From JAWXBM01 sp034440115 (GTDB lineage Bacteria; Pseudomonadota; Gammaproteobacteria; Xanthomonadales; SZUA-36), in the NCBI GenBank assembly GCA_034440115.1, contig JAWXBM010000048.1, forward strand, positions 1-22,007: DNA of 22,007 nt, given 5' to 3'. A program made the translations under genes and the position numbers. Below are positions 7,322 through 14,911 of the stretch, one piece after another. The number at the start of each line of letters is the position of its first letter. The first letter of the stretch is position 1. The notes below the pieces were generated by a model. That model searched no databases. It had not been told where the DNA came from and saw only the letters and a list, made by a program, of their open reading frames with translations.

Positions 7322-8187
7322 GGTGCTGATCCTTCTGAAAAATGAGTTGAACGGCTATCGTTGTCTTTGCCCGTACGACTTTCGTTACTTTTACTGCCGC
7401 TTTTACCGCCGCTTTTACCGCTGTTTTTATCAGGATGATCGTGAATGGGCACACCCTTCAACCATAAACGCAGCGCTTGCCAATGGATGGCAACGATAAT
7501 TTGCAGGGTCATAAAAGGAAATCGCAGCAAGCTGTTGCGCAATGTCCTGGCCGTGATTTCCTGGCGTTGCAAATGCAGTCCCGCGTCGAAAACCATTTCG
7601 CCTTCCAAATAGTTCTGCATATATACGTTGAGCAGGTCACCGGGTCGCAACAAACGAAACTCGTAGTGCATTTGCATGGGCATAAACGGCGAAACATGCA
7701 TAGCCTTGGCTTGCTGCCAGCGATGCAAACCGTCCTTACCCAGGTCATCCGCGGCGCTCAGCACATAGCAGTGCTGCTCACCCCAAGGGGTATTGTTCAC
7801 TTCTGCTACGACGCACTCGAGCTGCCCGTCGATTTGGTCAAAACAATAATAGAAACTCACCGGGTTAAAGCCGTAGCCAAAATAACGCAGATTCGTCAAC
7901 AACCGTATCGGTCCCTGCGGCCGCTGACCGGTTTGTTTGGCCACCAGCTCACGCACGCAGTGAGACAGCGGCAGATTGGCATCACCCATATGATCCTGTC
8001 TGAGAAACCGGGCCAAGGCGAAATTACCTACTGAAAATGGGCGTGCTGAGAACCAGCGGCTTCGATCAAACAGCTCTGGCAATTCATCCAGATCAAGATA
8101 AAGCATGAACATCGAATAACTGAATTCATGCTCGCGCGGCTGTTTGCGCCGGTGCTGAATAGTGCCCTGGTAAATTGCGCTGTGCAT
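7318..8187 (-). CDS. DUF1365 family protein
   Basis: 289 residues from ATG 8187. A TTG at 8220 would add 11 residues but overlaps the upstream gene. The core (about 1-235) has the family features HSAIYQGTIQHRR near the start, FSYSMFMLYLDLDELP, RLLTNLRYFGYGFNPVSFYYC, and EVNNTPWGEQHCYVL. DUF1365 proteins are regularly encoded next to FAD oxidoreductase (COG2907) and CFA synthase genes, as here, and have been tied to modified fatty acids, but the reaction is unsettled. The tail after about residue 250 is low-complexity, rich in Lys, Ser, Gly and Asp, and is probably disordered. The stop overlaps the CFA start. Family call is strong; function is unknown. Confidence 0.88.
   Translation of the reverse strand: MHSAIYQGTIQHRRKQPREHEFSYSMFMLYLDLDELPELFDRSRWFSARPFSVGNFALARFLRQDHMGDANLPLSHCVRELVAKQTGQRPQGPIRLLTNLRYFGYGFNPVSFYYCFDQIDGQLECVVAEVNNTPWGEQHCYVLSAADDLGKDGLHRWQQAKAMHVSPFMPMQMHYEFRLLRPGDLLNVYMQNYLEGEMVFDAGLHLQRQEITARTLRNSLLRFPFMTLQIIVAIHWQALRLWLKGVPIHDHPDKNSGKSGGKSGSKSNESRTGKDNDSRSTHFSEGSAP
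7392..7427. repeat. 12-bp in-frame tandem repeat coding the Ser/Gly/Lys tail of the DUF1365 protein
   Basis: Three imperfect 12-bp units (pattern TACYGCCGCTTT on the + strand) encode repeated SGKS-type residues in the last 40 residues of the DUF1365 protein. The period is a multiple of three, so copy-number change would lengthen or shorten the tail without a frameshift. Confidence 0.65.
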
Positions 8188-8191
8188 GGCT

Positions 8192-9511
8192 TCAGGCTGC
8201 GCGGGAGCGTTGCTGTGCAACCGCTTGCTGGTCGATCGACTGGTCTTGCTCGAAATGTTTCACTGCATTGATGGCACTCACTACTCCATCTTCATGAAAG
8301 CCGTTACGCCAGTATGCACCGCAATAATAGGTACCCTGCTGGCCGTTCAATTCTCTGTGCCTTTGCTGTGCCGCCACTGCCGCCCGGTCAAATACCGGGT
8401 GGTCGTATTCAAATGCGGCAATGATCTTGGCTGGGTCCACCGCGTCGCGATGATTCAGGGTCACCAGGAAATCCACTGGTGCTTGCAGGCTTTGCAGGAT
8501 GTTCATGTTGTAGCTCAGGCTGACTTTGCCGTCCCTGGCCGCTGCGTTGCGGATACCGCCAGCAGTGTCACGCAACAAGTGATAATTCCACGCCGCCCAG
8601 GCGCGTTTGCTGCGCGGCATCAGCGACGCATCGGTATGCAGCACCGCTTCGTTTCGCTGGTACGCAATGGCACCCAGCACTTCACGTTCGGCTTTACTGG
8701 GGTCTTGCAGCAGCGCCAGCGCCTGGTCGCTGTGACAAGCCAAAAATACCTGATCAAATTTCTGCACTTTCAGTCCACGAGCTTTCAGCTCTACGTAACC
8801 CGGCTGACGCCGTATCCATTCGACCGGGGTGTTCAGCCAGATACGATCCAGAAACCCGGCCACCAGCTTGTTTACATACTGCTTCGAGCCCCCCCGAATG
8901 ACCCTCCAGCTTGGCCGGTCGTTCACGCTGAGCAATCCATGGTTGTGAAAAAAACGTACGAAAAAACCTACCGGCACGCCGCCCATACCTTCCGGACCGG
9001 CTGACCAGATGGCGGCACCCATAGGCAGAATGTAGTGCCGGATGAACTCAGGTGAATAAGCGCCTTGATGCAGAAATTCATCCAGCGTTACATCATGCTC
9101 GTCAAGCTGCAGCACCTTGGCCGCTTCCCGGTTGAAGCGCAATATGTCGAGTAACATGCGGTAGAAACGCGGCCGCAGCAAATTGCGTCGCTGTGCGAAC
9201 AAGCTGTTGATCGAGGCACCGTTATATTCCAAACCACTCAGCTCACACCGTACGCTGAAGCTCATTTCGCTGGGTTGTGTTGGCACACCCAGCTCATCCA
9301 GCAGGTTTACGAAATTTGGATAGGTCTTGTCGTTGAAGACAATAAAACCGGTGTCGATGGCATAGCTGCAACCCTGGATAGCCACATCAACCGTGTTGCT
9401 ATGGCCGCCAATGCGCTGATCCGCTTCAAAAACCGTAATTTCGTGCTCACGATGTAATTGATAGGCAGCCATGCTGCCGGATATGCCGGAACCAACAATG
9501 GCGATTTTCAT
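8192..9511 (-). CDS. FAD-dependent oxidoreductase (COG2907, amine-oxidase fold)
   Basis: 439 residues from ATG 9511, which places MKIAIVGSGISGSMAA at the N-terminus, the expected dinucleotide-binding Rossmann motif (GSGISG). The start overlaps the lipocalin stop as ATGA. Further FAD-fold signatures are EADQRIGGHSNTV (about 35-47) and DTGFIVFND, and a C-terminal stretch (YYCGAYWRNGFHEDGVVSA) typical of the flavin-proximal GD-like motif of this group. Homologues sit beside DUF1365 and CFA synthase genes. A member in Rhodobacter sphaeroides belongs to the singlet-oxygen-induced set, and related flavoproteins act in furan fatty-acid formation. Oxidation or desaturation of a methylated acyl chain is a reasonable inference, not shown. 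Soluble; no signal peptide. Confidence 0.9.
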   Translation of the reverse strand: MKIAIVGSGISGSMAAYQLHREHEITVFEADQRIGGHSNTVDVAIQGCSYAIDTGFIVFNDKTYPNFVNLLDELGVPTQPSEMSFSVRCELSGLEYNGASINSLFAQRRNLLRPRFYRMLLDILRFNREAAKVLQLDEHDVTLDEFLHQGAYSPEFIRHYILPMGAAIWSAGPEGMGGVPVGFFVRFFHNHGLLSVNDRPSWRVIRGGSKQYVNKLVAGFLDRIWLNTPVEWIRRQPGYVELKARGLKVQKFDQVFLACHSDQALALLQDPSKAEREVLGAIAYQRNEAVLHTDASLMPRSKRAWAAWNYHLLRDTAGGIRNAAARDGKVSLSYNMNILQSLQAPVDFLVTLNHRDAVDPAKIIAAFEYDHPVFDRAAVAAQQRHRELNGQQGTYYCGAYWRNGFHEDGVVSAINAVKHFEQDQSIDQQAVAQQRSRAA

Positions 9512-10074
9512 GGCTTCGGGCCCTGCTCCGACTGCTCCTTCGGCCATTGTTGCGGTACCTTTCGCAACTGCTCCATGGCATAACCCGAGCTGCGTACATG
9601 GTCCAGCATCTGTTGATATTCGGCTTGAGTAATTTCCGGACTGCGAGCCATGATCCAGACATAATCACGCTTGTTGCGACTGATCACCGTGCGGCTGTAA
9701 TCATCCGCCAGGAAGGTAATACGGTAGTCGCCTTTGATCGGCCAGATAACCTGCATACCCCACTCGGCATTACTTTCAGTATCACGTACAAAACCGCGTG
9801 GATGGTAATCCTTGAGCGGACCATCAAAGCCATCCTTGCGGAACGTAAAGGTCGTCGCGATGCTGCCATCATCGTCCAGGTGATAGGACTCAACGGCGTT
9901 ATGTGCACCTTTCTCGACAAAAGTGGGAATATTGGCGATCACGTACCAGTCACCCATAAAACGTTGCAGGTCCACGTAGTCAACCGTTTCCAGCGGCGGC
10001 AAGGAGGCCCGGCAGCTTGCCAGAAAAACCGAGCCTGCCACCAAAGCCAATACTGTGTTTCTTGAATTTTTCAT
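9508..10074 (-). CDS. blc: Outer-membrane lipocalin lipoprotein (Blc-like)
   Basis: 188 residues. The lipoprotein signal has lipobox LASC with Cys21 as the lipidated residue and Arg at +2, which predicts outer-membrane sorting. The lipocalin signature GDWYVIANIPTFVEKG (about 41-56) is followed by the bacterial Blc features (YHLDDDGSIATTFTFR, WPIKGDYRITFLADDYS, WIMARSPEITQAEYQQML). E. coli Blc binds lysophospholipids and fatty acids, so this protein could shuttle or scavenge altered lipids made by the enzymes encoded around it. The start overlaps the DUF6134 stop (ATGA at 10071-10074), and the stop overlaps the FAD oxidoreductase start. Family is certain; ligand is inferred. Confidence 0.92.
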   Translation of the reverse strand: MKNSRNTVLALVAGSVFLASCRASLPPLETVDYVDLQRFMGDWYVIANIPTFVEKGAHNAVESYHLDDDGSIATTFTFRKDGFDGPLKDYHPRGFVRDTESNAEWGMQVIWPIKGDYRITFLADDYSRTVISRNKRDYVWIMARSPEITQAEYQQMLDHVRSSGYAMEQLRKVPQQWPKEQSEQGPKP

Positions 10075-10763
10075 AATCCTGCCAGTCGCTTGTTTAAGTT
10101 TGTTGGTTGGGTTAACAGTTCGTAGCGCAAGGTACGACCGTTATCATATTGGCTCCGCAGCGCCAGCCACTCACCCTGCTCGGAATACCACAATTCCAGA
10201 TTGAGTTTTTTGGCCGATAGCTGGTAACGCTGCGTTGCGACCGGTTGGCCCTGGAACATCAGCAACTCATTGACCGGTTCGGTAACTGCGACATCCATAT
10301 ACTCACCATCCTGCGTATTAAGCAGCTGGGTGGCTTGCAGAAATTCCTGATTCCAGTAAGCAAAACTCATCACACAATCCGGCAATATGGCACTGCCTTT
10401 GCTACCATCTACCTTGAATCCGTCAGCATTTTGTTCGCCTGCTACCGCGTAAACTTTGCCATTGGCATCCGTACTGGATTCAATCCGGGTAAGGCAACCG
10501 TCCTGCCATACTTCTTCGTTCCGGTGCTGATATCGGTACAGTGTTACAAACATGAGTTTGTATTCAAACTCAGCCACGCTGCTCAACACCTGCTGATCAC
10601 CCTGTTGACGGACCCGGAACTCATGGAAGCCGATGTCCTTATCGTCGACATAGACCTGGAAACGCCAGACCTGCTCACTATTCGACGATGGCTCTTTCGA
10701 CCATGCGGGCGCGATGAGCATCAAACTGCAAAGTACAAGAAACGCCACTTTACGCACGTCCAT
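10071..10763 (-). CDS. DUF6134-type exported protein of unknown function
   Basis: 230 residues. A clear signal peptide (AFLVLCSLMLIAPAWS, cleavage near residue 22) is followed by a periplasmic beta-rich domain with EFRVRQQGDQQVLSSVAEF, TLYRYQHRNEEVW, CLTRIESSTDANGK and YWNQEFLQATQLLNTQDGEY. The pattern of an exported protein that starts with VYVDDKDIGFHEF and then has a YRYxHxxxExW motif is what I recall for DUF6134. There is no catalytic signature I can name. The start lies 14 bp inside the DUF2878 gene (TAA at 10750-10752), and the stop overlaps the lipocalin. The conserved company of fatty-acid-modifying genes suggests an envelope role for the same product. Confidence 0.75.
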   Translation of the reverse strand: MDVRKVAFLVLCSLMLIAPAWSKEPSSNSEQVWRFQVYVDDKDIGFHEFRVRQQGDQQVLSSVAEFEYKLMFVTLYRYQHRNEEVWQDGCLTRIESSTDANGKVYAVAGEQNADGFKVDGSKGSAILPDCVMSFAYWNQEFLQATQLLNTQDGEYMDVAVTEPVNELLMFQGQPVATQRYQLSAKKLNLELWYSEQGEWLALRSQYDNGRTLRYELLTQPTNLNKRLAGL

Positions 10764-11328
10764 TTACCCACTCACTGCACCAGCCGGTGAGCACTGTTGT
10801 TGACGTCAATTCGCGTTTGAAACCATCCATGCGCTGAGCCATAACGCTCAATACCGGCATGATGACAGCCCAACCGATCGCTAAACAGGTCAGCGCCGCT
10901 GGCGCATTCTCCAGGCCTATGGCACCCAGATTTTGCCCGGCGATATAGCTCAGTGGGCCACCGAGCGCGCCCATGATCGCCGCCAACCACATGCGACCTT
11001 TGAGCCAGGCCATGGACAGATTCAGCGTAGATGCGAACAAAAACCACATGGCTATGATCCAGTATGGCGCCAGAAATGGGATCCATTCGCCATTGGGGTA
11101 GCTGACCCAACCGGTGGCCAACAGCAGGCTGTCGAATACGGTGCCGATGGCGGCACAACTGAGCAGCAGCTTGAATTCAGTCCAGCGCCGCCGGGCCATG
11201 CTCAGATGCATGGCCACCAATAGTACCGCTACCAGCAAACCCAACAGAGGACGCCCATTGGCAGCTGACAGCACACAGGCAAGCCAACCAATCTGGAAGC
11301 CTACATAATTAATCAGCGACAGTTTCAT
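10750..11328 (-). CDS. DUF2878 inner-membrane protein
   Basis: 192 residues from ATG 11328, whose ATGA overlaps the stop of the upstream methyltransferase gene. About five to six hydrophobic helices, starting with NYVGFQIGWLACVLSAANG. Family signatures include TVFDSLLLATGWVSYPNGEW, APYWIIAMWFLFASTLNLS, and the glycine-rich GALGGPLSYIAGQNLGA. Genes of this family commonly lie beside the CFA-like methyltransferase in light- or singlet-oxygen-linked clusters. The molecular function is unknown. An upstream in-frame extension exists but lies inside the preceding gene and does not look like protein of this family. Confidence 0.85.
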   Translation of the reverse strand: MKLSLINYVGFQIGWLACVLSAANGRPLLGLLVAVLLVAMHLSMARRRWTEFKLLLSCAAIGTVFDSLLLATGWVSYPNGEWIPFLAPYWIIAMWFLFASTLNLSMAWLKGRMWLAAIMGALGGPLSYIAGQNLGAIGLENAPAALTCLAIGWAVIMPVLSVMAQRMDGFKRELTSTTVLTGWCSEWVNGRA

Positions 11329-12434
11329 GGCTGCAACGCCTGTGCAGCAGGCTGCGAGCCCGAGTCTTCCTGGCGGGCAAACAGGTAGTGCCCAACAAAC
11401 CATTCCTGGCCATTGTTCTGTCCAAACAATTCGGCACAGGCCATGAAAAATATGCGCCAGCGCTGAAACCACAAATCTGCTGACTCCGCACCGTAGCATT
11501 TTTCAAATAATGGCCTGATTTCAGCCCGCTGCCGGTCCATATTCTGCAGCCAGGCATTGGCCGTCCGAGCGTAGTGTTCACCACCCCAGGCTGCTCGATG
11601 CTGCAATGCCAGGTGTTGCTGGAAGCGCAACGGCAAATCGAAACTGGGCATGATGCCGCCGGCGAAAAAATGCCGGCTCATCCAGTCAGACGGGCCCTGG
11701 TCGACAAACTCATAAGCGCTGTTACGGTGACAGAAAATATGCATGAAAAACTGGCCTTGCGGTTTCAACCAGCCAGCAATGCGGCGGAATAGCTCGGGGT
11801 AATTGCGCATGTGCTCAAACATCTCAACCGAAACGATGCGATCAAAGGTCTGATTAAAACTCTGATCCGCATTCTCATCATTGGCAAAATCATTCATGTC
11901 GGCAGTGATGATTCGAATATTATTCAAGCCGCGCTCATTGGCAACCGCCTCAATCCACTGGCGCTGGGCGTTGGAATTGGAAACAGCGACCACCTTAACC
12001 CCAGGGTATTTGCTGGCAATCCACAGGCTGAGTGAACCCCAACCGCAGCCCAGGTCCAACACCGTCATGCCCTGCTCAATTGCGGCCCGCTGGCAGCAGA
12101 TGCTCAGGGCGGTTGTTTCGGCCTGATCCAGATTGAGCGTTGCGCCGTCCCAGTAACAGCAACTGTATTTGCCATGTTTACCCAGCACTCGGGCAAAGAA
12201 CTCAGCCGGCAATTCATAGTGCTGCTCATTCGCGCGGTGCGGCAAAGGGGCAACTTCTGCCACCTGCATACGTGCCACGAATGCTTCCATTCGGTCGGCA
12301 ACGCCAGCCATATCTTCGGCATGAATACCTGCCAGCCTTTGCCGGTTGAGCCGCCGAATACCAGCGCGTATGATCGGGTCTGGCAACAATCTGCTTTCGG
12401 TCCAACCCACTGCGAGTTTCTCTACACTTGCCAT
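11325..12434 (-). CDS. CFA-synthase-like SAM-dependent methyltransferase (first gene of the lipid operon)
   Basis: 369 residues from ATG 12434, chosen for AGGA 8 nt upstream; ATGs at 12464 and 12443 are alternatives. Catalytic motifs: EQHYELPAEFF (70-80), KYSCCYWDG with Cys93 (89-97), SAM loop VLDLGCGWGS (125-134), SVEMFEHMRNY (202-212), MHIFCHRNSAY (231-241), HYARTANAWLQNMD (287-300). Unlike the second CFA-like protein of the operon it keeps MFEH, and it has MHIF where E. coli Cfa has LLHTIG. The family (COG2230) also includes the plant coclaurine N-methyltransferase type, which it resembles in the YELPxEFF and YWxG segments. So the acceptor could be an acyl chain or another amphiphile. Two such enzymes in one operon suggest successive or alternative steps. 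Confidence 0.85.
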   Translation of the reverse strand: MASVEKLAVGWTESRLLPDPIIRAGIRRLNRQRLAGIHAEDMAGVADRMEAFVARMQVAEVAPLPHRANEQHYELPAEFFARVLGKHGKYSCCYWDGATLNLDQAETTALSICCQRAAIEQGMTVLDLGCGWGSLSLWIASKYPGVKVVAVSNSNAQRQWIEAVANERGLNNIRIITADMNDFANDENADQSFNQTFDRIVSVEMFEHMRNYPELFRRIAGWLKPQGQFFMHIFCHRNSAYEFVDQGPSDWMSRHFFAGGIMPSFDLPLRFQQHLALQHRAAWGGEHYARTANAWLQNMDRQRAEIRPLFEKCYGAESADLWFQRWRIFFMACAELFGQNNGQEWFVGHYLFARQEDSGSQPAAQALQP

Positions 12435-12497
12435 CACGTACATCCTGCTGACTATGGCGGGCATTTTGCGTGGCCAACTGTGAGGCAGACGTGAAGC

Positions 12498-12513
12498 CGA
12501 TCAGGAATGATCG
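12498..12513. promoter_or_regulatory. Perfect 6-bp palindrome CGATCA-N4-TGATCG upstream of the lipid operon
   Basis: CGATCA GGAA TGATCG lies 64 bp before the chosen start of the first operon gene and 18 bp after the stop of the ThrE-like gene. No T-run follows it on the minus strand, so a terminator is unlikely; a dimeric regulator site is possible. One arm, read on the minus strand, gives TGATCG, which resembles the -35 TGATC element of ECF11/RpoE-ChrR promoters. No matching -10 could be identified at the right spacing. Confidence 0.35.
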
Positions 12514-12531
12514 TGAAAAACCCCCTTAAAT

Positions 12532-13764
12532 CTACAGGAAGCGCCTGGGCGGCACGATGGTGTTGCCGATCAACAAGCCACCCACTAATGCAACCACTAA
12601 CAGGGCTGCGAACATAGCGGTTTCCTGTGGATTGGGGTTGGACTGCAGCAGAACGTTGGTAACCGTGCGATAGCCCAATGCACCGGGTACCAGCAGAATA
12701 ATGCCCGGCACTCGTATCAGGCTGGCGGGGCGGCGCAGCCAGCGGCCGAGCAGATTGCCCAGCAGCGCCACCACCAGTGCCGCCAACAGAATGCCGAATT
12801 CAACTCCACCTAAGATGACCCCGGCGCGACTCGCGGCATAGCCTGTTACGGCGGCCAGCACAGCCAGATAGATATCCCGGTGCCGCACATTGAACAACAC
12901 GGCAAATGCCAGGCCGGCCGATAGCAAGGCCGGCCAATGGAACCAGTCCGGTGGCGAGGCAGCACCCCACTGCAAGGTGCCAGCTGTGGTCCAGCCCAAC
13001 CAACCGGCAATCACGCTGCCAACCAACACGCCCAATGCCAGTTTCAACAGCACTGCCAGAGCACCGGCCAGGCGGGCTGAGCCGGACGACAGGTGCTCGG
13101 TAGATAACTCCGTAACGGCAATGGTCAGGCTCAAGCCAGGCATCAGCACAATCAGGCCCGACATGATGATGCTGGCCGTATCCACTCCGGCGAAAGCAGC
13201 GTTAAAACCATACACAAACAGACTCACAGCCAGCGCAGCCAGTGCCTCCAGGCTGCCAACCCGCTGCGAATGAGGTAAAGCCATCGGCAACAAACCGACC
13301 AACAAACCCGCCAGGGCAGCGACCGAAACGCCCAACCAGGAACTGGAAAGCAACACCGCAAAAGCTCCGCTTACCAGCCCAGCAGCCAGCACCTGGGCCA
13401 AGTTTGAATACAGCAAGGGCACTTTGTCCTGCTTCAATTGTTCATTTGCGGCTTCGAGCGTCACTCGACCTGCAATCAGGTCTTCGCCCATCTCGTACAA
13501 GTCTGCATTCACCGCCAGATTGATGGCGCCGGGCCGCAAACGCACCAGTTGCATGGGCAAGGGCTTTTGTTCGTCCTCATCGTCACGCGTGCGCAACGAC
13601 AGAAACACCGCAGTGGGGCTGGACCAGATATCGCACCTGTAGCCCATCCAACGCGCTATGGCCTGGATCAAACCTTCCAACTGGTGGGCCGGCACGCCGG
13701 CCTGGTGTAGCGCTTTGGCATAGCGTTTGAGAAAGCGTATTTCTATGGGCAGCGGCAGCGTCAT
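12532..13764 (-). CDS. ThrE-family threonine/serine exporter (fused two-domain form)
   Basis: 410 residues from ATG 13764, whose product begins MTLPLPIEIRFLKRYAKALH, the usual beginning of the family. An N-terminal cytoplasmic region (about 1-115) contains HQAGVPAHQLEGLI and the segment with WSSPTAVFLSL. It is followed by about ten hydrophobic helices: the DUF1212/ThrE half (about 130-260, LVSGAFAVLL, MPGLSLTIAVTELSTEHLSSG) and the DUF3815-like half (about 275-410, ending RVPGIILLVPGALGYR). In Corynebacterium ThrE exports threonine and serine by proton motive force. The substrate here is inferred only. The Shine-Dalgarno is poor. It is divergent from the exported phosphatase-like gene, with 67 bp between starts. 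Confidence 0.87.
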   Translation of the reverse strand: MTLPLPIEIRFLKRYAKALHQAGVPAHQLEGLIQAIARWMGYRCDIWSSPTAVFLSLRTRDDEDEQKPLPMQLVRLRPGAINLAVNADLYEMGEDLIAGRVTLEAANEQLKQDKVPLLYSNLAQVLAAGLVSGAFAVLLSSSWLGVSVAALAGLLVGLLPMALPHSQRVGSLEALAALAVSLFVYGFNAAFAGVDTASIIMSGLIVLMPGLSLTIAVTELSTEHLSSGSARLAGALAVLLKLALGVLVGSVIAGWLGWTTAGTLQWGAASPPDWFHWPALLSAGLAFAVLFNVRHRDIYLAVLAAVTGYAASRAGVILGGVEFGILLAALVVALLGNLLGRWLRRPASLIRVPGIILLVPGALGYRTVTNVLLQSNPNPQETAMFAALLVVALVGGLLIGNTIVPPRRFL

Positions 13765-13831
13765 GGCAGGGAAGTTTGGCGAATTTATGCGGAAGTGGCA
13801 ACATGCAGTCTGCTTATTTAAGGAGATCACC

Positions 13832-14799
13832 ATGCACATTCGGCCGAAATTCTTTTGTTTACTCTTTGCACTAAGCTGCAGCACCGCCATTCAGGCGGAA
13901 ACCAGGCTCAGGGTTATGAGCTTCAATGCCTGGGGTGCGGGCACCAACGCTGGCCTGGGCATAGAGCAAACCGTAGCCGTTATCCGTGCGGCCAATCCGG
14001 ACATCATCGGCTTGCAGGAAATCCGTCCTGAATCTGTACAGTGCGATGCAGAAAACTGCCCGGCTGAGTCGGCTTCGGTAACACCGCAGTTGGCTGCAGC
14101 GCTGGGCTATGAACTGCTGGAACAACTGGAAGACAATGAAGTGCTGTGGGCCAACGCCATCCTGAGCCGATATCCCATTCGCAGCGCGACACCTGGCGGC
14201 CTCGGCGCCCGTATCGATGTAGACGGTCGCGAGGTACTGCTGTTCAACATCCACACCACCGATTACCCTTACGGCCCCTTCCAACTGTTGGACATTCCTT
14301 ATGGTAATGCCGCCTTTCTGGACACTGCCGACCAGGCCATAGCTTCGGCCTGGCAGGCGCGCAACGCTGCCTACGAGCTGCTGCAGGCCGATCTGACGGC
14401 TGCCGGAAGCGCTGCGATTTTTATTACCGACGACTTCAATGAGCCTTCATTCCGCGATTGGAGTCAAGCTTCGGCTGAGGCAGGCGTGCATCCCATGGAA
14501 GTTGCCTGGCCGTTCACCCGCGCTGTTGAGCAACTGGGCTTCACCGATGTGTTCCGCGCGACGCGTATCCCGACCCGCTGTTGAAACCCGGCTTTACCTG
14601 GTCACCCAGTATCACGGCGGAAACCGCTCAAGACTCCCCTCAGGATCACACGGACCGTATCGATTTTGTTTTTGCCAGGAGCGAGAACCTGCAGGTTGAA
14701 ACTGCAAAAATTGTCGGCGCGCCCGGCCCCTGGAGCGATATCGCTATCGAACTCTATCCATCGGACCATCGGGCAGTGGTTGCTGAGATCAGTTTTTAA
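13832..14799 (+). pseudogene. Exported endonuclease/exonuclease/phosphatase-family protein, frameshifted
   Basis: A strong AAGGAG precedes the ATG. A signal peptide (FCLLFALSCSTAIQA) leads into an EEP-fold hydrolase: RVMSFNAWGAG, DIIGLQEI (metal-binding Glu), LLFNIHTTDY, AIFITDDFNEPS (normally GDFN). The first frame ends at a stop at 14582-14584 after FTDVFRAT. The rest of the domain continues in another frame from about 14560: YPDPLLKPGFTW, HTDRIDFVFARS and the catalytic PSDHRAVVAEISF, to 14799. The shift is in GCGACGCGTATCCC and equals a 2-base gain or 1-base loss. Both halves are otherwise uninterrupted and keep family motifs, so this is recent decay or a sequencing error. If real, the truncated protein lacks the catalytic SDH. 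Confidence 0.85.
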
Positions 14800-14827
14800 T
14801 TTTCTTGTCAGAATTTGAGATTTCAGT

Positions 14828-14857
14828 TTGAATTTTCATTGGGCGGCACAATCTAAT
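14828..14857 (+). promoter_or_regulatory. Candidate sigma-70-type promoter for htpX
   Basis: TTGAAT at 14828-14833, an 18-bp spacer, and TCTAAT at 14852-14857, placing transcription start about 48 nt before the htpX ATG. No CCCCAT-like -10 for the heat-shock sigma factor is seen at 13-15 bp from CTTGAA. Based on motif match only. Confidence 0.35.
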
Positions 14858-14911
14858 TCAAACCCCTGGCTTGTAAACCCCGGCTGAATCAACAGAGGAA
14901 CGACCCCAACC

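Noticed and set aside
8186..9004. 272-codon + strand frame opposite the FAD oxidoreductase
   Set aside because: No recognisable motifs or ribosome site; the opposite strand is a clear COG2907 protein.
12498..12513. Palindrome read as a rho-independent terminator for the ThrE-like gene
   Set aside because: The stem is only 6 bp, and no T-run follows it on the minus strand.
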